Part shown: positions 1 through 10,944 of the stretch, piece after piece
Layout: every line of letters begins with the position of its first letter
How positions within the stretch are numbered: position 1 is the first letter of the stretch
Assembly (NCBI GenBank): GCA_037953625.1
Contig: CM075656.1
Span: 89,919,001 to 89,983,000 of the forward strand
DNA from: Crotalaria pallida
Taxonomy: Eukaryota; Streptophyta; Magnoliopsida; Fabales; Fabaceae
Direction: 5' to 3'
DNA: 64,000 bases
Made by a program: the position numbers and the translations under genes
The notes under the pieces: model-generated
The model's database searches: none
The model's input: the letters and a program-made list of their open reading frames with translations, nothing else
Told to the model about the DNA's origin: nothing

Positions 1-129
1 GATCAAATTAACCTTCCTCACCAAGATTTTTGGTTATTGTTAATTGTTAATGCTATGGTCATGCAGATTCTGGAGTTTACAGAAGTTGTGAGAGATTGAC
101 AGACCACTTGAGACTGTATAGCTAAGGGT

Positions 130-453
130 ATGGACCACTGGGGTGTTCGTCATCGAGCTCTGTACATTGGTCAGGGTGAGGAGCATGGAAGGCGACTTCC
201 TTCTGATGTTCCGAATGAAGAGGAATCAAGTGATGAAGAAGAAGAAGAAGAAGAAGAGGAAGAAAAAGTCGTTAAAACTGAACCTGTTTTTACTTTTTAT
301 GCTAGAAAATGCCTGTTTGCTAGAAGATAGGAAAAGGAAGCGCCCTTGCCTTACTGATCTTAGAGAGGTGAAAGAGGAGTCATGTGCGAAGCCAGTTGGT
401 AGGAAGCTTAAGTTAAAGAAGCATGAAAGTAAGGACAGATGGTCAGCCGAGAG
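130..453 (+). pseudogene. DYAD/SWITCH1-like exon fragment, frame-broken
   Basis: Two overlapping open frames give pieces that resemble, in order, the region just before the conserved domain of DYAD/SWI1 (AMEIOTIC1) meiotic proteins. The first is a WGVRHRALYIG segment, followed by a long acidic Glu run from a GAA repeat (about 236-262). The second is a basic RKRKRP segment ending in KDRWSAER. A good donor (AG|GTAAAA) follows at 454, where the DYAD family would continue with its conserved domain, but that domain is absent downstream. The acidic part is in frame 1 and the basic part in frame 2, so the copy is frameshifted or contains an unrecognised small intron. Arginine/serine exons of another gene follow immediately, which suggests a captured fragment rather than a working gene. 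The family assignment is from motif memory and is moderate. Confidence 0.5.
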
Positions 454-577
454 GTAAAAAAAAGGGTCATATTCTTTCTGTTGTTATCCTCATTATTAGT
501 AACATATGTTAAGTTGAGGCAATCATGTGATGCAGGTATAATTTGGCTACACTTGGGTGCTCTAAGATTCTGGGAGT

Positions 578-1448
578 GTCGCTCACGTGTTGGTTCACGA
601 GGCCTAGGAAGCGGAAGGCGACGAAGTCCTAGTCCTTATAGGCGTCGTGGAAGTCCAATTTATGGGTATGACCGAAGGTGCGTTTGTTGTATGCTCATGC
701 TATGAGTTAAAGAATTATGCATTTCAAATAACTTTTTCAAATATTTAAGCCTTTTATTTACAGCGTTGCTGTCCTTCCTTTGAAATATGATATCTTTGAT
801 GGGATACTTGTGCTTGATTTGCAAATCAATAGGAGAACCACCTATCCCTTCAGTGTCTAGTATCTTACCTTTTATTCTTTTTAATTTTCGTAGGTTTGTT
901 CTTAGTTACTGAAGGCTCTGTTTAATGTTGGTTATAGTGGTTTTTTCCCCAATATTATTTAGTTAATTTACTATGCTCTGTATCTAGAGAAATCTAATGG
1001 TTTGATTTGATGTTAGTATTGTTAGTCTTTCCTAGCATTAGTTCAGGACAGGACATTTAAACATTTATAAATTATAAAATATAAAGCTAAAATAAGTATA
1101 AAGTTAACTAGTTGGTGGGGTAGCCAGCCAAGTTGTCTCGTTGAAAATCCAGCCAGTCTATATTTTGTAAATGCAAAATGCTATATTTCTTAGAAGATCT
1201 AACTTTTTAGTAGCAAACTTCCTTGCAATCTATTTATCTTGTCATGTTTTATTGTTTGGTTTAGAAGGTTCATTAAATCTGGCGTCACCTAATATTAATA
1301 TGTTTGGTTTGCTTCATTGTATCAGGAGTTATAGCCCGCGTGGTAGAAGATCTCCAAGAAGACGTAGCATAACACCTCCACATGGTCGGATTTACAGCAG
1401 GTCCCCTCCTTACCGCCATTCTCGCCGTTACTCGCCATATGCCACTGG
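578..1448 (+). pseudogene. Arginine/serine-rich (SR splicing factor-like) exon pair without RRM
   Basis: Two exons join in frame: about 578-677 (donor AG|GTGCG) and 1326-1448 (acceptor TATCAG, donor GG|GTATG). Together they encode an RS-type tail with RRRSPSPYRRRGSP, SPRGRRSPRRRS and YSRSPPYRHSRRYSP. This is the composition of the C-terminal domain of plant SR splicing factors, which binds partner proteins in spliceosome assembly. No RNA-recognition motif lies upstream; a DYAD-like fragment is there instead. After 1448 the frame soon stops with either nearby acceptor (1559 or 1561). I read it as a captured piece of an SR gene inside a transposon. Which SR subfamily it came from cannot be told. 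Confidence 0.55.
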
Positions 1449-1917
1449 GTATGTTAGTTATGTTCGATTAAGTTGTTAGTGCTGTGAGTTAAATACTAGA
1501 CATGATAGTGAGTACTTCCTATCAACTTTGTTAATTTAAATTTTTAATATTTTTTCAGAGTTTAAGATCAGAATGTGAATGGAAGAAATGCTCGATGGCT
1601 GTTAAGGAGTTATCTACGCTATAAATTAGTTCGCCTAGAATTGGCTAAGTATACACACGACATGTTAATTATGTTTAATATCTTTTTTCTTTTATGTTTT
1701 CATTTCTATAATTTTGTTAAAGAAAGTTCAAGTTTATGTTGGTTCAGGAAGGAATTAGATGCTTGACTAGTGACAACTATTGGTTGGATAATGAAATTAT
1801 TTTATGTACATGATGGTTTTAATGTTAGACATTTTATAAGATATATTGATAGTTTCCTAACTTGGATTAATTTATTCAGCATGTTTACTGTGTTTCTGTT
1901 GCTCCATGGCTTTGCAG

Positions 1918-2004
1918 GTTCTTCTAGAGTTGCTAGTTCATGAGCTTTCAGATTCTATGAGGGATAATGGGTGCGATGAGACGATCGCGGATAGTTTGAT
2001 TTAA
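1918..2004 (+). pseudogene. Exon-like open frame ending in a stop, origin unknown
   Basis: After a good acceptor (TTTGCAG, ending at 1917) a 28-residue open frame rich in Leu and acidic residues (ends ETIADSLI) runs to a TAA. It may be a third captured terminal exon or the last exon of a transposon gene. I do not recognise it. Confidence 0.25.
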
Positions 2005-2315
2005 TTTATAGGCAAGATAGAGGCTATTGAAAATTGTGACCGATAAGAGAGAGGGTTTTATGGGTAGTTGTATTGGATTGGATATATTAATTTTGCCTTA
2101 GCTTAGTTTTGGATATATTGTAATAGAATTTGTAGCATTTAGTTTTGGAGATTTTTAGAATTTGTAGTACAATTTGTAGTTGTATTGAAATTATTGAATA
2201 TATTTTGTCTTTTGGATTAATTTGTTTTAAAATTTTAGTTTTGGTAGTCAAGGCAAGTCACTAAATATATATAAAATTGAAAAAAAAAAAAACTCTGGAC
2301 TTTCCGTATCAGTTA

Positions 2316-2851
2316 TTTAAATATAACACTTTCCGCATCTGTTATTTGCATATAACTGATGCGGAAAGTACAAATAACAGATGCGGAAAATGCACTTTTC
2401 GCATCTGTTATTTGCATAAAACTGATGCGGAAAATACAAATAACAGATGCGGAAAGTGCACTTTTCGCATCTGCTAAAAAAATAATAGATGCGAAAAGTG
2501 ACTTTTCGCATTTGTTATTTGCAAATAACAGATGCGAAAAATGCACTTTCCGCATCTGTTAAAAAAAAATAGATGCGAAAAGTGTACTTTCTGCATCAGT
2601 TATTATACTTTTTACATCTGTTTTAAAATAAGTATGCTTTTCGCATCAGTTATATGTACTTTTCGCATCAGTTATATAAGTGATGCAAAAAGTTCTGACA
2701 TTTCGCATCTGTTTTAGAAAGTAATGCGAAAAATAGTAACTATCTACATCTCTCACAAAGACATCATTTCCAAAACAGATGCGAAATGTCTTAAAAAACA
2801 GATGCGAAATGTCTTAAAAAACAGATGTGAAATGTCCGATCTGCAGTAGTG
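2316..2851 (+). mobile_element. Right end of a CACTA-type transposon: hairpin-rich subterminal repeats plus terminus
   Basis: About 500 bp consist of both orientations of a unit of the form AACAGATGCGGAAAGTG / CACTTTTCGCATCTGTT, more than fifteen copies, many paired head to head as short palindromes. The array ends at 2851 in CTGCAGTAGTG, the reverse complement of CACTACTGCAG, the expected form of a CACTA (En/Spm) terminus. The 3-bp target copy would be AGA at 2852-2854. The matching left end is not in the window, and CACTAAAT near 2261 is a poor candidate. No transposase is visible. Dense subterminal repeats that bind transposase are a hallmark of this superfamily. Confidence 0.65.
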
Positions 2852-2896
2852 AGACGCACCATCCTTACCCTTCACCTACCTACAGTATGATAGAAA

Positions 2897-3000
2897 ACAT
2901 TGCCTTGGATTTGAAATTCATTCAAAAAGTGACATGTGCGCTTTGTTGCATTTCCCTTACATTGCCTTGGATTTGAAATCCATTCAAAAAGCGACATGTG
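2897..3000. repeat. 42-bp direct repeat, two copies
   Basis: A 42-bp segment beginning ACATTGCCTTGGATTTGAAA and ending GACATGTG occurs at 2897-2938 and 2959-3000 with only a few mismatches. It lies just outside the CACTA terminus. Confidence 0.8.
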
Positions 3001-3719
3001 TTGCACTTGCCATGATTTTGACTTAGATCCAACAACTCAATCAAAGACACTTTCTCTTTATTAATAACACATTTATTCCTCCACAGGAAAAGCTGAAATG
3101 TTAATAAAAGAGAACAAAAATTTGAGCATTAAATTAGTTGTTTTGATAATTGGTTGATGTATTAGACAAACCATTAAATGTATGTTTTTTTAACTTTTTG
3201 GCTTTTGCAAGTTTTCACAAGTATTTAACATTCAAAATAGCAGTAATAACCTAAAAAATCAATAATAAGCTATTTTTTTGTAGACTCTTTTTTATAACGT
3301 GAAAAGTACCATTTTACTAATTGAGTTTTTTTCTCATTTTTTGTGCATAAGTTATTTATTTGAAACAGATGACTATTTATTCGAAACAAATATTGTGAGA
3401 GAGCTTAAACACTAAGATTATGACTTCAAATAAGTATTAAAAGATGCTTATCAGTTCTCACATCCGTGTATGTGAGTGGAACCAGCGGAAATTCAAAAGT
3501 CTAATAAAAATAGGCACAAATTGATAAAAAAAAGCAGCCAAGAACTGAATAAGCAAGTGTACAACTGAATAAGCAGCCAAGAATAGTGATAATTTTGTTT
3601 AAGATAAAAAAACTAAAAAAATGGAACCCCCCAATTTCTTGGGCCTAGGCGAATGCCCCTATTGCTCTTGCCCTAGGGCGAACCTGAACATGCTTCAACT
3701 TTAAAACCCTTGAGCAAAA

Positions 3720-3832
3720 GTCCGCGTAAGACAGCTCAGTTGCTGGCTGCAGGGACACTTAGGATTTCCCCTCCCCCAGGTCATGGGTTCTAGTCCCAGA
3801 CCTCCCATGTAAACCAAAAAAAAAAAAAAAAA
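3720..3832 (+). mobile_element. tRNA-derived SINE (family 1)
   Basis: The element starts GTCCGCGTAAGACAGC, has a pol III B-box-like GGTTCTAGTCCC and ends in a run of about 17 A. It is flanked by copies of CCTTGAGCAAA (3708-3718 and 3833-3843), the target-site duplication. A second copy lies at 23650. Confidence 0.85.
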
Positions 3833-4055
3833 CCTTGAGCAAAGAGAATAAGTGTCCTTCAAATTCTTCCAACCCTGCTTAGGAAGCAAAGCAAGATTAA
3901 ACAGGGTTAATTATAAATCAATTCCGATATCTCTAATTTGATAAATGATATGTAACGGCATATATAAATCAATTTTTTATAGCAATTCTAATTACTACTT
4001 CATATTTCAGAATAGTTAATCATTTATCAGTTAATTATAATTAAAGAAAATGGAG

Positions 4056-4202
4056 AATGCATCGACAGTGTAAAAGTTTTTTACACAATCAATGCATCAT
4101 TCACTATTCATGGTCGTTGACTTTTAGATTAAAATAATACAAGTAAATGGTGAATGATGAACTAATGGTGTAAAAAAACTTTTTTATACTGTCGGTGTAT
4201 AC
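4056..4202. mobile_element. MITE, GTTGACTTTTAG family, copy 1
   Basis: Terminal inverted repeats of the form GCATCGACAGTGTAAAA / TTTATACTGTCGGTGTA flank a core with GGTCGTTGACTTTTAGATTA. Related copies occur at 25260, 38418 and 61616. Confidence 0.65.
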
Positions 4203-4528
4203 CTATTAATCTTTTATAATTATTCCAAACAATTAAAAGCTAATCAAGGTTTATACATCTTTATTAATTAATGAGTACATATAACAAGGGGCAAAAACCA
4301 CAACAAAACGAGGTTGGCTATAAAGGCCCTCTGTCTCAACAAGTTTAAAACTACAATCTACAATGTTCCATATACAAGATGACCTTTACTTTTTAACCCC
4401 ATTTTGTTCTCGTTGGCCCCCGTTTCTTTTTTTATGGATAAAGTTGTTTTTATTTTACCGATTTAAATTAGACAGAAGTGACTTCCCGATTTTAACAAAG
4501 CGAAAACAAATAAAAAAATTGTTTCGAC

Positions 4529-4900
4529 TTCCTAAAAGCGGAATAATTCCGCTTTCATTGAGTCGAAATTTTTTTTTTCATTTCCGCCTATACAGGGGCG
4601 GCGGAAGATGCATCTGTGCAGAACACTGTCCCTTCCTACACTCAACACGAAGTTTCCGACATACAATACTCTTGTAACTACTTTTTTCTTAATCACAGTA
4701 AATATAGACAAAAGAAAAAACAAAAGGCAAGGAAAACGACTCTAACCAGTCGGAAATGGAAAATGACTCTAACCATTTGACATTGCAAAAAAACTTATAT
4801 TTAATAGCTTTTTCCAACTCTAACCAGGAATTAAATTCCGACTCTTACTAGTCGGAAATATTAAATTTGTTTCCGACTTCCAAAAAACGAAAAGTTATTT
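4529..4900. repeat. Dispersed short motif around CTCTAACCAGTCGGAAAT
   Basis: Variants of CTCTAACCAGTCGGAAAT, and its reverse with ATTCCGAC, recur near 4740, 4767, 4817 and 4847, with further TTCCG/CGGAA inverted pairs near 4540-4615. They may be subterminal repeats of an unidentified DNA transposon. No coding sequence is supported here. Confidence 0.35.
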
Positions 4901-5416
4901 TCGTCTGGTTTCAGGTGATAAATAAAAGACAACTTTGTCCATAACAGATGGGGGTCATTGAGTAACTAGGGGGTTCAAAAAGAAAGAGTCATACAAGATA
5001 GTATACACTTTAGGTTGATTCTTCTTTTACTCCGGCCGGAGTTTTGTTAAGATACTCCACTTGGTTTTTTTTTTATTCTTTAATGTATTTGGTAAATTAA
5101 AAATATGTTTTGAATTTTTTGTTTTATTGACTTGTTTTTGTTTTTTGGGTTTGAACTTTTTTTAATATATACTTTTTGATAAAGATAAAAAATTATATTG
5201 AGTAAATTTGCATTAAAAATTGACATATTTTAATAAATCTATATTAAAAAAATATTTTGAGTAAATATATATTATAAAATAAATTAAAAAAATAAAAAAA
5301 GCTACCGGTGCATGATAAACCTGAGTAGCGTAGAATTTTCCAAGAAAAGTCTGTTGTAGAAGGAAATCAGGGGAAGCAAGCTGCTACTCTTCCTCTCTCT
5401 GAGTATAAGAATCCCA

Positions 5417-8070
5417 ATGACGATGGCGTTTAAGCTGCTATATCTTCTTCCTTCCATTGCCATCTTCTTCCTTTCAGTTTCAGCTCAACCAAACAATGAC
5501 TTCACCTCCCAAATTCAGCAAATCAACCTCAAAATCTCTCACTTGGGTACCAATACCAACAACACTCACCTCATCTTATTATTTTTATCATCCAAATTTA
5601 TAGTGTGTTATGCATTGTTTCAAATTTCCAATTCATGTTAGTATGTAGTACCTCCATAAGCATTGAATATCGAAATCTAATTCTGATTGTGATTGCAGAA
5701 TCGGTTATCGAAGAAAGCAATGCAAAATTGAAGGAAAGAGAGGTGTATCTGGAAGAGTGTGAGAAGCGAATCAATGATATGTCACAACAAATCCATAACC
5801 TTCAATCTACACTCTCTACTATCAAGGTTTGTCTTTCACCACTTTCTTGTACTAACCTCTTGAATGCGTGGGCACACGATAGGATTAGTGATGAATGAAT
5901 GTATTAGGAGAAAATTGAGTAGCATTTATCGTAGAAAAGATGGTTGAATCTTGCCGTAGGTGGTGGTTCAGGTATGCATGGATAAGATCTGCAGAAGCCC
6001 CCTAAGGATGGTAGATCATTTGGTGGGTAGTCCAGTCACTTAAGCTTGAGGAAGGCCAAGAAAACTATAGGCGAAACTATTAAGAAGGATTTAGGTATAA
6101 ATGGTGATTTTTGACTCGACATCGTCATCATGGCATCATTTGATTCATGTAGCTGACCGCACACGTAGGGGGGAAAAGCTTGGTTGTTGTGCTATGATTA
6201 TTTTATCACATGGATTAGAAATACCTGATCATGTATCAGATATATGCCTTCTGTATAATTTTTAGATTGGAGAGTCATTTATTGATCATTTGATCTTATA
6301 TTGAAGGCTGATTCATTGCGTGCTGAGGAACGGCTTAAAGCTCAGGAGGAACAGGTCTGTTTTTCTGACGACCCAAAGCCCCTGAAGCATTATTACTTTG
6401 CCCCCACAACCTTCTTGTTACTTCTACTGGTTGTTCATATGACAGTGAATAATCTACAGCATTTATTTTCTGGATTTAATTGAAAGTTCAACTGATTTGA
6501 GAAATAGGCTTGGAAATGCATAGGTGCAACTTCTTTGGTCTACCTTGAGAAAGAACAACTTTGATCTCCATGTTTTGAAATCTCAAGCGCAAGATACTGA
6601 GGAGAAAATAGAAGAGGTTACTTCAAGAGTTGAAACGGTTTGTGTCGTGTGTGCTATCATTTGTTATTGTAATTTAATTCATTTTATTTCTTCTTTCGTA
6701 TACGAACTGATTTTGTAGCGTTTTGCACGGTCTGGTTATAGTGGTTACTATGGTCCATGCTGAGGAGAATTCTTTTTATGCTGGTTTCTCATCAGTCTGT
6801 ACCCTAACCTAACAAATGAAATATACATTATATCGCATTTATTGAATCTTACACTCGAAGACACACATATAGCCACATATAGATATAAACATGGAAGTTT
6901 GCATACATTACACTTCCTGAAATGAGCTTTTAGTATTGAGAGGGCAACTGGAAGTGTTCTATTGAGGAAGTCTAATTTTTATGTTGTACATGATTCATTC
7001 TAAGATATTTGAAGCTACGAGGTTAATTTGTTTTATGGATTTATACGTAGTATCATTTCCTCACAGGGATTATGCAATGTATTGGTATTTGTTAATTCTA
7101 TGTTCTTTGGGAATCAATTGTCAAGCTTAAGAATCTTAGGTAACCAAAAATGAAACTGGTGGTTGTGCATAAATTACCTTTGGTGTAGTGTACAAAGACT
7201 TTTCTGACATGTAGCACTGGTGAGCATGGCACATCTAATGGAAGGCCTAAGTATCTGTGACAAGTAGTTCAGTTTAGGAATAGATATAATCCATTCAAAA
7301 GTAATGTGTAACATGTTGTAGCTCACAAAGGTTTCAGCTGGTATAACTGCACGTTGCAATTTAGCTTACTTTATATGCAATATATCATTTTTTTTTCCTC
7401 CACATTAATTAGAGACTTTGTTGGATCATTGTATTAGTTGATTTTCATCTTTTCCATTCAGATGGGTGGCATTGTGACTGAACAGTGGATTCAAGTTCAG
7501 CATCTTGAGCAGGCTCTTCACATTGCCAGAGTATAAAATTTCTTTTTTTATTTAACTTTTTGGAAACCTTTACAAATTCTGTTTCATGTGCCTTTTGAGC
7601 TTCCCATCAAATTTCTTTTTGTATATTCGTATGTGTGTTTGTTTATGTGCGAAGATGAGGGCACTAAAGGCTCAAAGGGCAAGCTTTACAAGATGTGCAT
7701 TATTCAAGGTAATTTTGAGTGTTTGAGATAACTATTTTGAGAATTTCAGACTAATTTGTTAATGTAAAGATAAGTAGTATGGCATAAGCATACCAGTCCA
7801 TTGCAATACTTCTTATCAAAAGATATTTGAGAAGTTGTGAGGCTTCCCAGCAGTGAGCACATTAACATGCAACAACAATGAAGCATGATTTCTCATGTCT
7901 CTTTGTTTATTTGTTCTTTAGTTTATCAACAGTGTTCTCAGTGATTTTCGGGCAGTGGAGTTATATATATTAGGTGAAGGGACTACTGTCAGTTCACTCA
8001 TCTCATGGTATGTGGATCAGTTCAAGAGATGCTCTTCAATGACCAAAAAGTATCACCATCAGGTCTGCAT

Positions 8071-8118
<48 letters not shown>

Positions 8119-8725
8119 GTTTAGTCAATATTTGATAGAAATTTGTGAAATAACATGATCCTTTATTCATTCATGATAACGTAAAGCAGTTTAGCTGTGG
8201 AAACATGACAATTACTTGATTTTATTTGAAGTTTCATATACGTGTGTATCACATGGTTTCTCACACTGCTATTCCTGCACTGTACATTATGAATTTCATT
8301 TTTTTTCTTTTCAAAACGTTTCTTTTAATCTATGTGATGGTTCTATAAGATATTTTACGTGATATAAGGCCTTTTATTGTTTAGCATTGTAAGGCATTCC
8401 CTCTTTGAGAAACCCAACATCTGTGTTATTGCAAAAATTTTAATCCATAAATGTATTTGTAATTGTAGCTTCAAGGTTTCATCAAAGATTTGATGAAGAA
8501 AAACGAATTGACTGCATCTCTTGCAAATGATGAAGTAGTTTTCTTCCTGGTGAGCTTTCAGTTTTATTTATCCTATCTTTAAAGTCTTGGATGAATAAAT
8601 TCTAAGATTTTGACAGATCCTTATAACCATGTGATTTCATTATTTGATCATAGACTGCATATTTTCAGGCTTCTGCTCTTATCACCTTTCCACTAATGAG
8701 TGCCTGGATGTTGCTCTCATCATAA
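5417..8725 (+). CDS. Coiled-coil protein with signal peptide and C-terminal membrane segment (At2g24420/At4g31340-like)
   Basis: Nine exons splice cleanly on GT-AG sites: 5417-5546, 5699-5826, 6307-6354, 6524-6637, 7462-7530, 7655-7708, 7922-8062, 8469-8549 and 8669-8725, giving 273 aa. Residues 1-23 form a signal peptide ending VSA. Residues 44-165 are charged and heptad-like (coiled coil). A conserved tail KYHHQLQGFIKDLMKKNELT precedes a hydrophobic C-terminal segment (about 254-272). This order recalls the plant family described as DNA repair ATPase-related (At2g24420, At4g31340), but no ATPase motif is visible and that description should not be trusted. A secretory-pathway membrane protein with a lumenal coiled coil is the sensible reading. 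A second ATG two codons in could also serve as start. Several exons are multiples of 3, so exon skipping would keep frame. Intron 7 starts with a (TA)n tract. Confidence 0.85.
8075..8111. repeat. (TA)n microsatellite
   Basis: About 18 TA units lie just inside the donor of intron 7 of the coiled-coil gene. Confidence 0.95.
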
Positions 8726-8990
8726 TTTCTGGGCGGGCAAGATTTTCTTCCCATAGGAAAATTTCACTAAACTGACAACTTTATTCCAACATTTGAGCTT
8801 GAAGAACATGTGATACCTTTCTCAATTATCGGTGATGGTGGACAGTGATCTTGTATGGCAGGAGTAGCAAGCAGCGGAGGATATACACTTATCTTGGTGT
8901 GAATTTTGGCAGCAGATTTTAAATGTAGCAGCTTCTAACATTTTTTCCCCTCTTGTACATGTAACATGTATCTCTGGAAGATCTTGAGTT

Positions 8991-9741
8991 ACAATGCTAC
9001 TTACTGGTCCTCACTCCTCAGCACTCCCATACGCGTTTTTACAAAACTAAAGAGTTTGAGAGGATAAAAAAAGAGTAAAAAAATCATGGTAGGAAAAAAA
9101 ACTTTTCGATAAGAATTTAAGTACATTGCATCCTCAGGATTTAGGATATTGTTTATTTTTTAAAATTCAAATTAGGATACAGTTTAACGTTTGTGTCTTT
9201 TATTTTAATGATTAGATACAAATAATAATGTAATTTTTTTTATATTAATTAAATTCTAAAATAAAATCCTATTTTAAATTGGTGTTCATTTGATGCGTTA
9301 TTTTATTAAAAAAAAATGTTGAAGAAGCTATCACATTATGAATATAATATAATATTTAAGACAATTCTCTACTATTTTCTTGCGTGTATATGATGTATTC
9401 ATATTCCTAAAGTGCACATCACCTTACACCTCATATTACATAGATTAGTTTGTTTAATTATCAATGAATTGAATGGATAAAAAATCGTTTGAATTTTACA
9501 GGTCAAGAAAAATGTGTTACACCTACTTTACTACTTTATAAACTGAATTTTGTTTTAAACAAAAAACAAAATGAATTGAGTAGTTCTAAAGATTGTCAAA
9601 TATTAAAAAAAGAACACGAGAATAAAGAGCTTTGAAAGTATTACTTTGAAGCAAGACTTGTTTTAACACGAGTTCAATTAACTCTAAACAATATTAGTAA
9701 CTAAATTTCATTAATATGAATTTAACAAAGATCTTACTTAT
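8991..9741. other. Gene-free spacer
   Basis: AT-rich sequence beyond the 3' UTR of the coiled-coil gene. I see no coding or RNA gene signal. Confidence 0.6.
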
Positions 9742-9743
9742 TA

Positions 9744-10040
9744 CTCCCTCCGGTCCTATATATAAGACATACTTAACTATATTCCTCGGACCAAGAAAAG
9801 TAGTTAGTTTTATGAATTCTATGAGAATATATTGTAACATTACAATTTTACCCTCTCAACTTTTCTTGAAAAACTCACACTCATTAATGAACAACAAAAA
9901 ACACATAAATAGTCAAAGTATTTAATAAGGGCAAAAAAGAGAAAAAACAATAAATGATGCATATAAAATACAAAATGTCTTATATATAGGACCAAAGATT
10001 GCTTCTAGAATATGTTATATATATATAAGACAGGAGGGAG
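9744..10040. mobile_element. Stowaway-like MITE, type A
   Basis: Termini CTCCCTCCGGTCCTATATAT and its inverse ending GGAGGGAG are flanked by TA on both sides (9742-9743, 10041-10042). The core contains the type A segment with TTAATGAACAACAAAAAACA. CTCCCTCCGTCC ends with a TA target site are diagnostic of Tc1/mariner-derived Stowaway elements. Confidence 0.85.
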
Positions 10041-10138
10041 TAACTGTTTTTAATGAATCTTATCTGATCATTCAAGTTCTACTGTACTTGGTAGTGAAGC
10101 TGATTCTGATGTAACAGCCACACGTGGCTTTTTATTTC

Positions 10139-10407
10139 CTATATATAGGTCACATTCAAGAAAGTTTTCTTGGTCCTAATTATAAGTCATTTTATATTTT
10201 CTATGCATCATTTATTGATTTTTCTCTTTTTTGTCCTTATTAAATGTTTTGACTATCTATGTGTTTTTTGTTGTTCATTAATAAGTGTGGATTTTCCAAA
10301 AAAAGTTAAGGGAGTAAAATTGTAATGTTACAATATATTCTCATGGAATTCATAAAACCAACCACTTTCCTTGGTACGTGTAATTTGGTTAAGTATGTCC
10401 TATTATA
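10139..10407. mobile_element. Stowaway-like MITE, type A, inverted and eroded at both ends
   Basis: It matches the inverse of the 9744 copy (for example TTTTTTGTTGTTCATTAAT), but the CTCCCTCC termini are lost. It lies just upstream of the F9H3-4-like gene and may supply part of its 5' region. Confidence 0.7.
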
Positions 10408-10488
10408 ACAAGGACAAGAGGATTATCTTGAAATCATGATATCTTATCTGATCTTCAAACCTTAGCCTCATCCTTGGTCCTCTTTCCC

Positions 10489-10944
10489 ATGGCCATGGAA
10501 GAGACAACCTGGGAACAAAGACTCCAAGCCTTAACTCACATCCTAACCAGCCCCACAAACACACCAACCCTCCACTCTCAACTCTTCATTGCCACCCAAA
10601 TCCCCTGCTACCTCAAATGGGACTACCCACCAATCCTATGCCCCAACCCCTCTCTTCTCAAAAAATGGACCCTCTCATTCTTCCTCAAGAGGGTCTTCAC
10701 AATGGGAATTCCTCAAACCTCTTGGAGGTGCAAGTGCCCTTACCAGCAACCCCCACCATTGATCCTTGCAAAAGGAGTGGAGGAAGCACAGTGGGGACTT
10801 GAAGAAAGGAAGGCTTATGTTAGGAAGAGGCTAGCTACGAAAAAACACCTTGGTATTAATGTTAACCCCCTTATACCCTTTCTCGTGCCCAATGTTTTGT
10901 TGTTGTCACTTATGATTTGGAATCCATTTCACTATTTAGATTGA
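10489..10944 (+). CDS. Small conserved plant protein, F9H3-4 type, unknown function
   Basis: Single-exon frame of 151 aa starting at ATGGCCATGGAAGAG; the second ATG at 10495 is an equally good start. The N-terminal half has WEQRLQALTHILTSPT and SQLFIATQIPCYLKWDYPP. The middle has WRCKCPYQQPPPLILAKGVE, with two cysteines two residues apart. A basic stretch (RKRLATKKH) leads into a hydrophobic C-terminal segment, PLIPFLVPNVLLLSLMIW, about 18 residues, probably a membrane anchor. I recognise this as a short, widely conserved angiosperm protein often labelled plant/F9H3-4; its function is not known to me. Length and uninterrupted frame suggest it is intact. No splice sites are needed. Confidence 0.8.
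   Translation: MAMEETTWEQRLQALTHILTSPTNTPTLHSQLFIATQIPCYLKWDYPPILCPNPSLLKKWTLSFFLKRVFTMGIPQTSWRCKCPYQQPPPLILAKGVEEAQWGLEERKAYVRKRLATKKHLGINVNPLIPFLVPNVLLLSLMIWNPFHYLD

Noticed and set aside
2261..2266. CACTAAAT as the left end of the CACTA element
   Set aside because: It does not continue as CACTACTGCAG and the preceding AGT does not match AGA; the true left end is probably outside the window.
2316..2835. Regular repeats resembling a CRISPR array
   Set aside because: Units occur in both orientations with no unique spacers of constant length, and the DNA is a plant nuclear genome.
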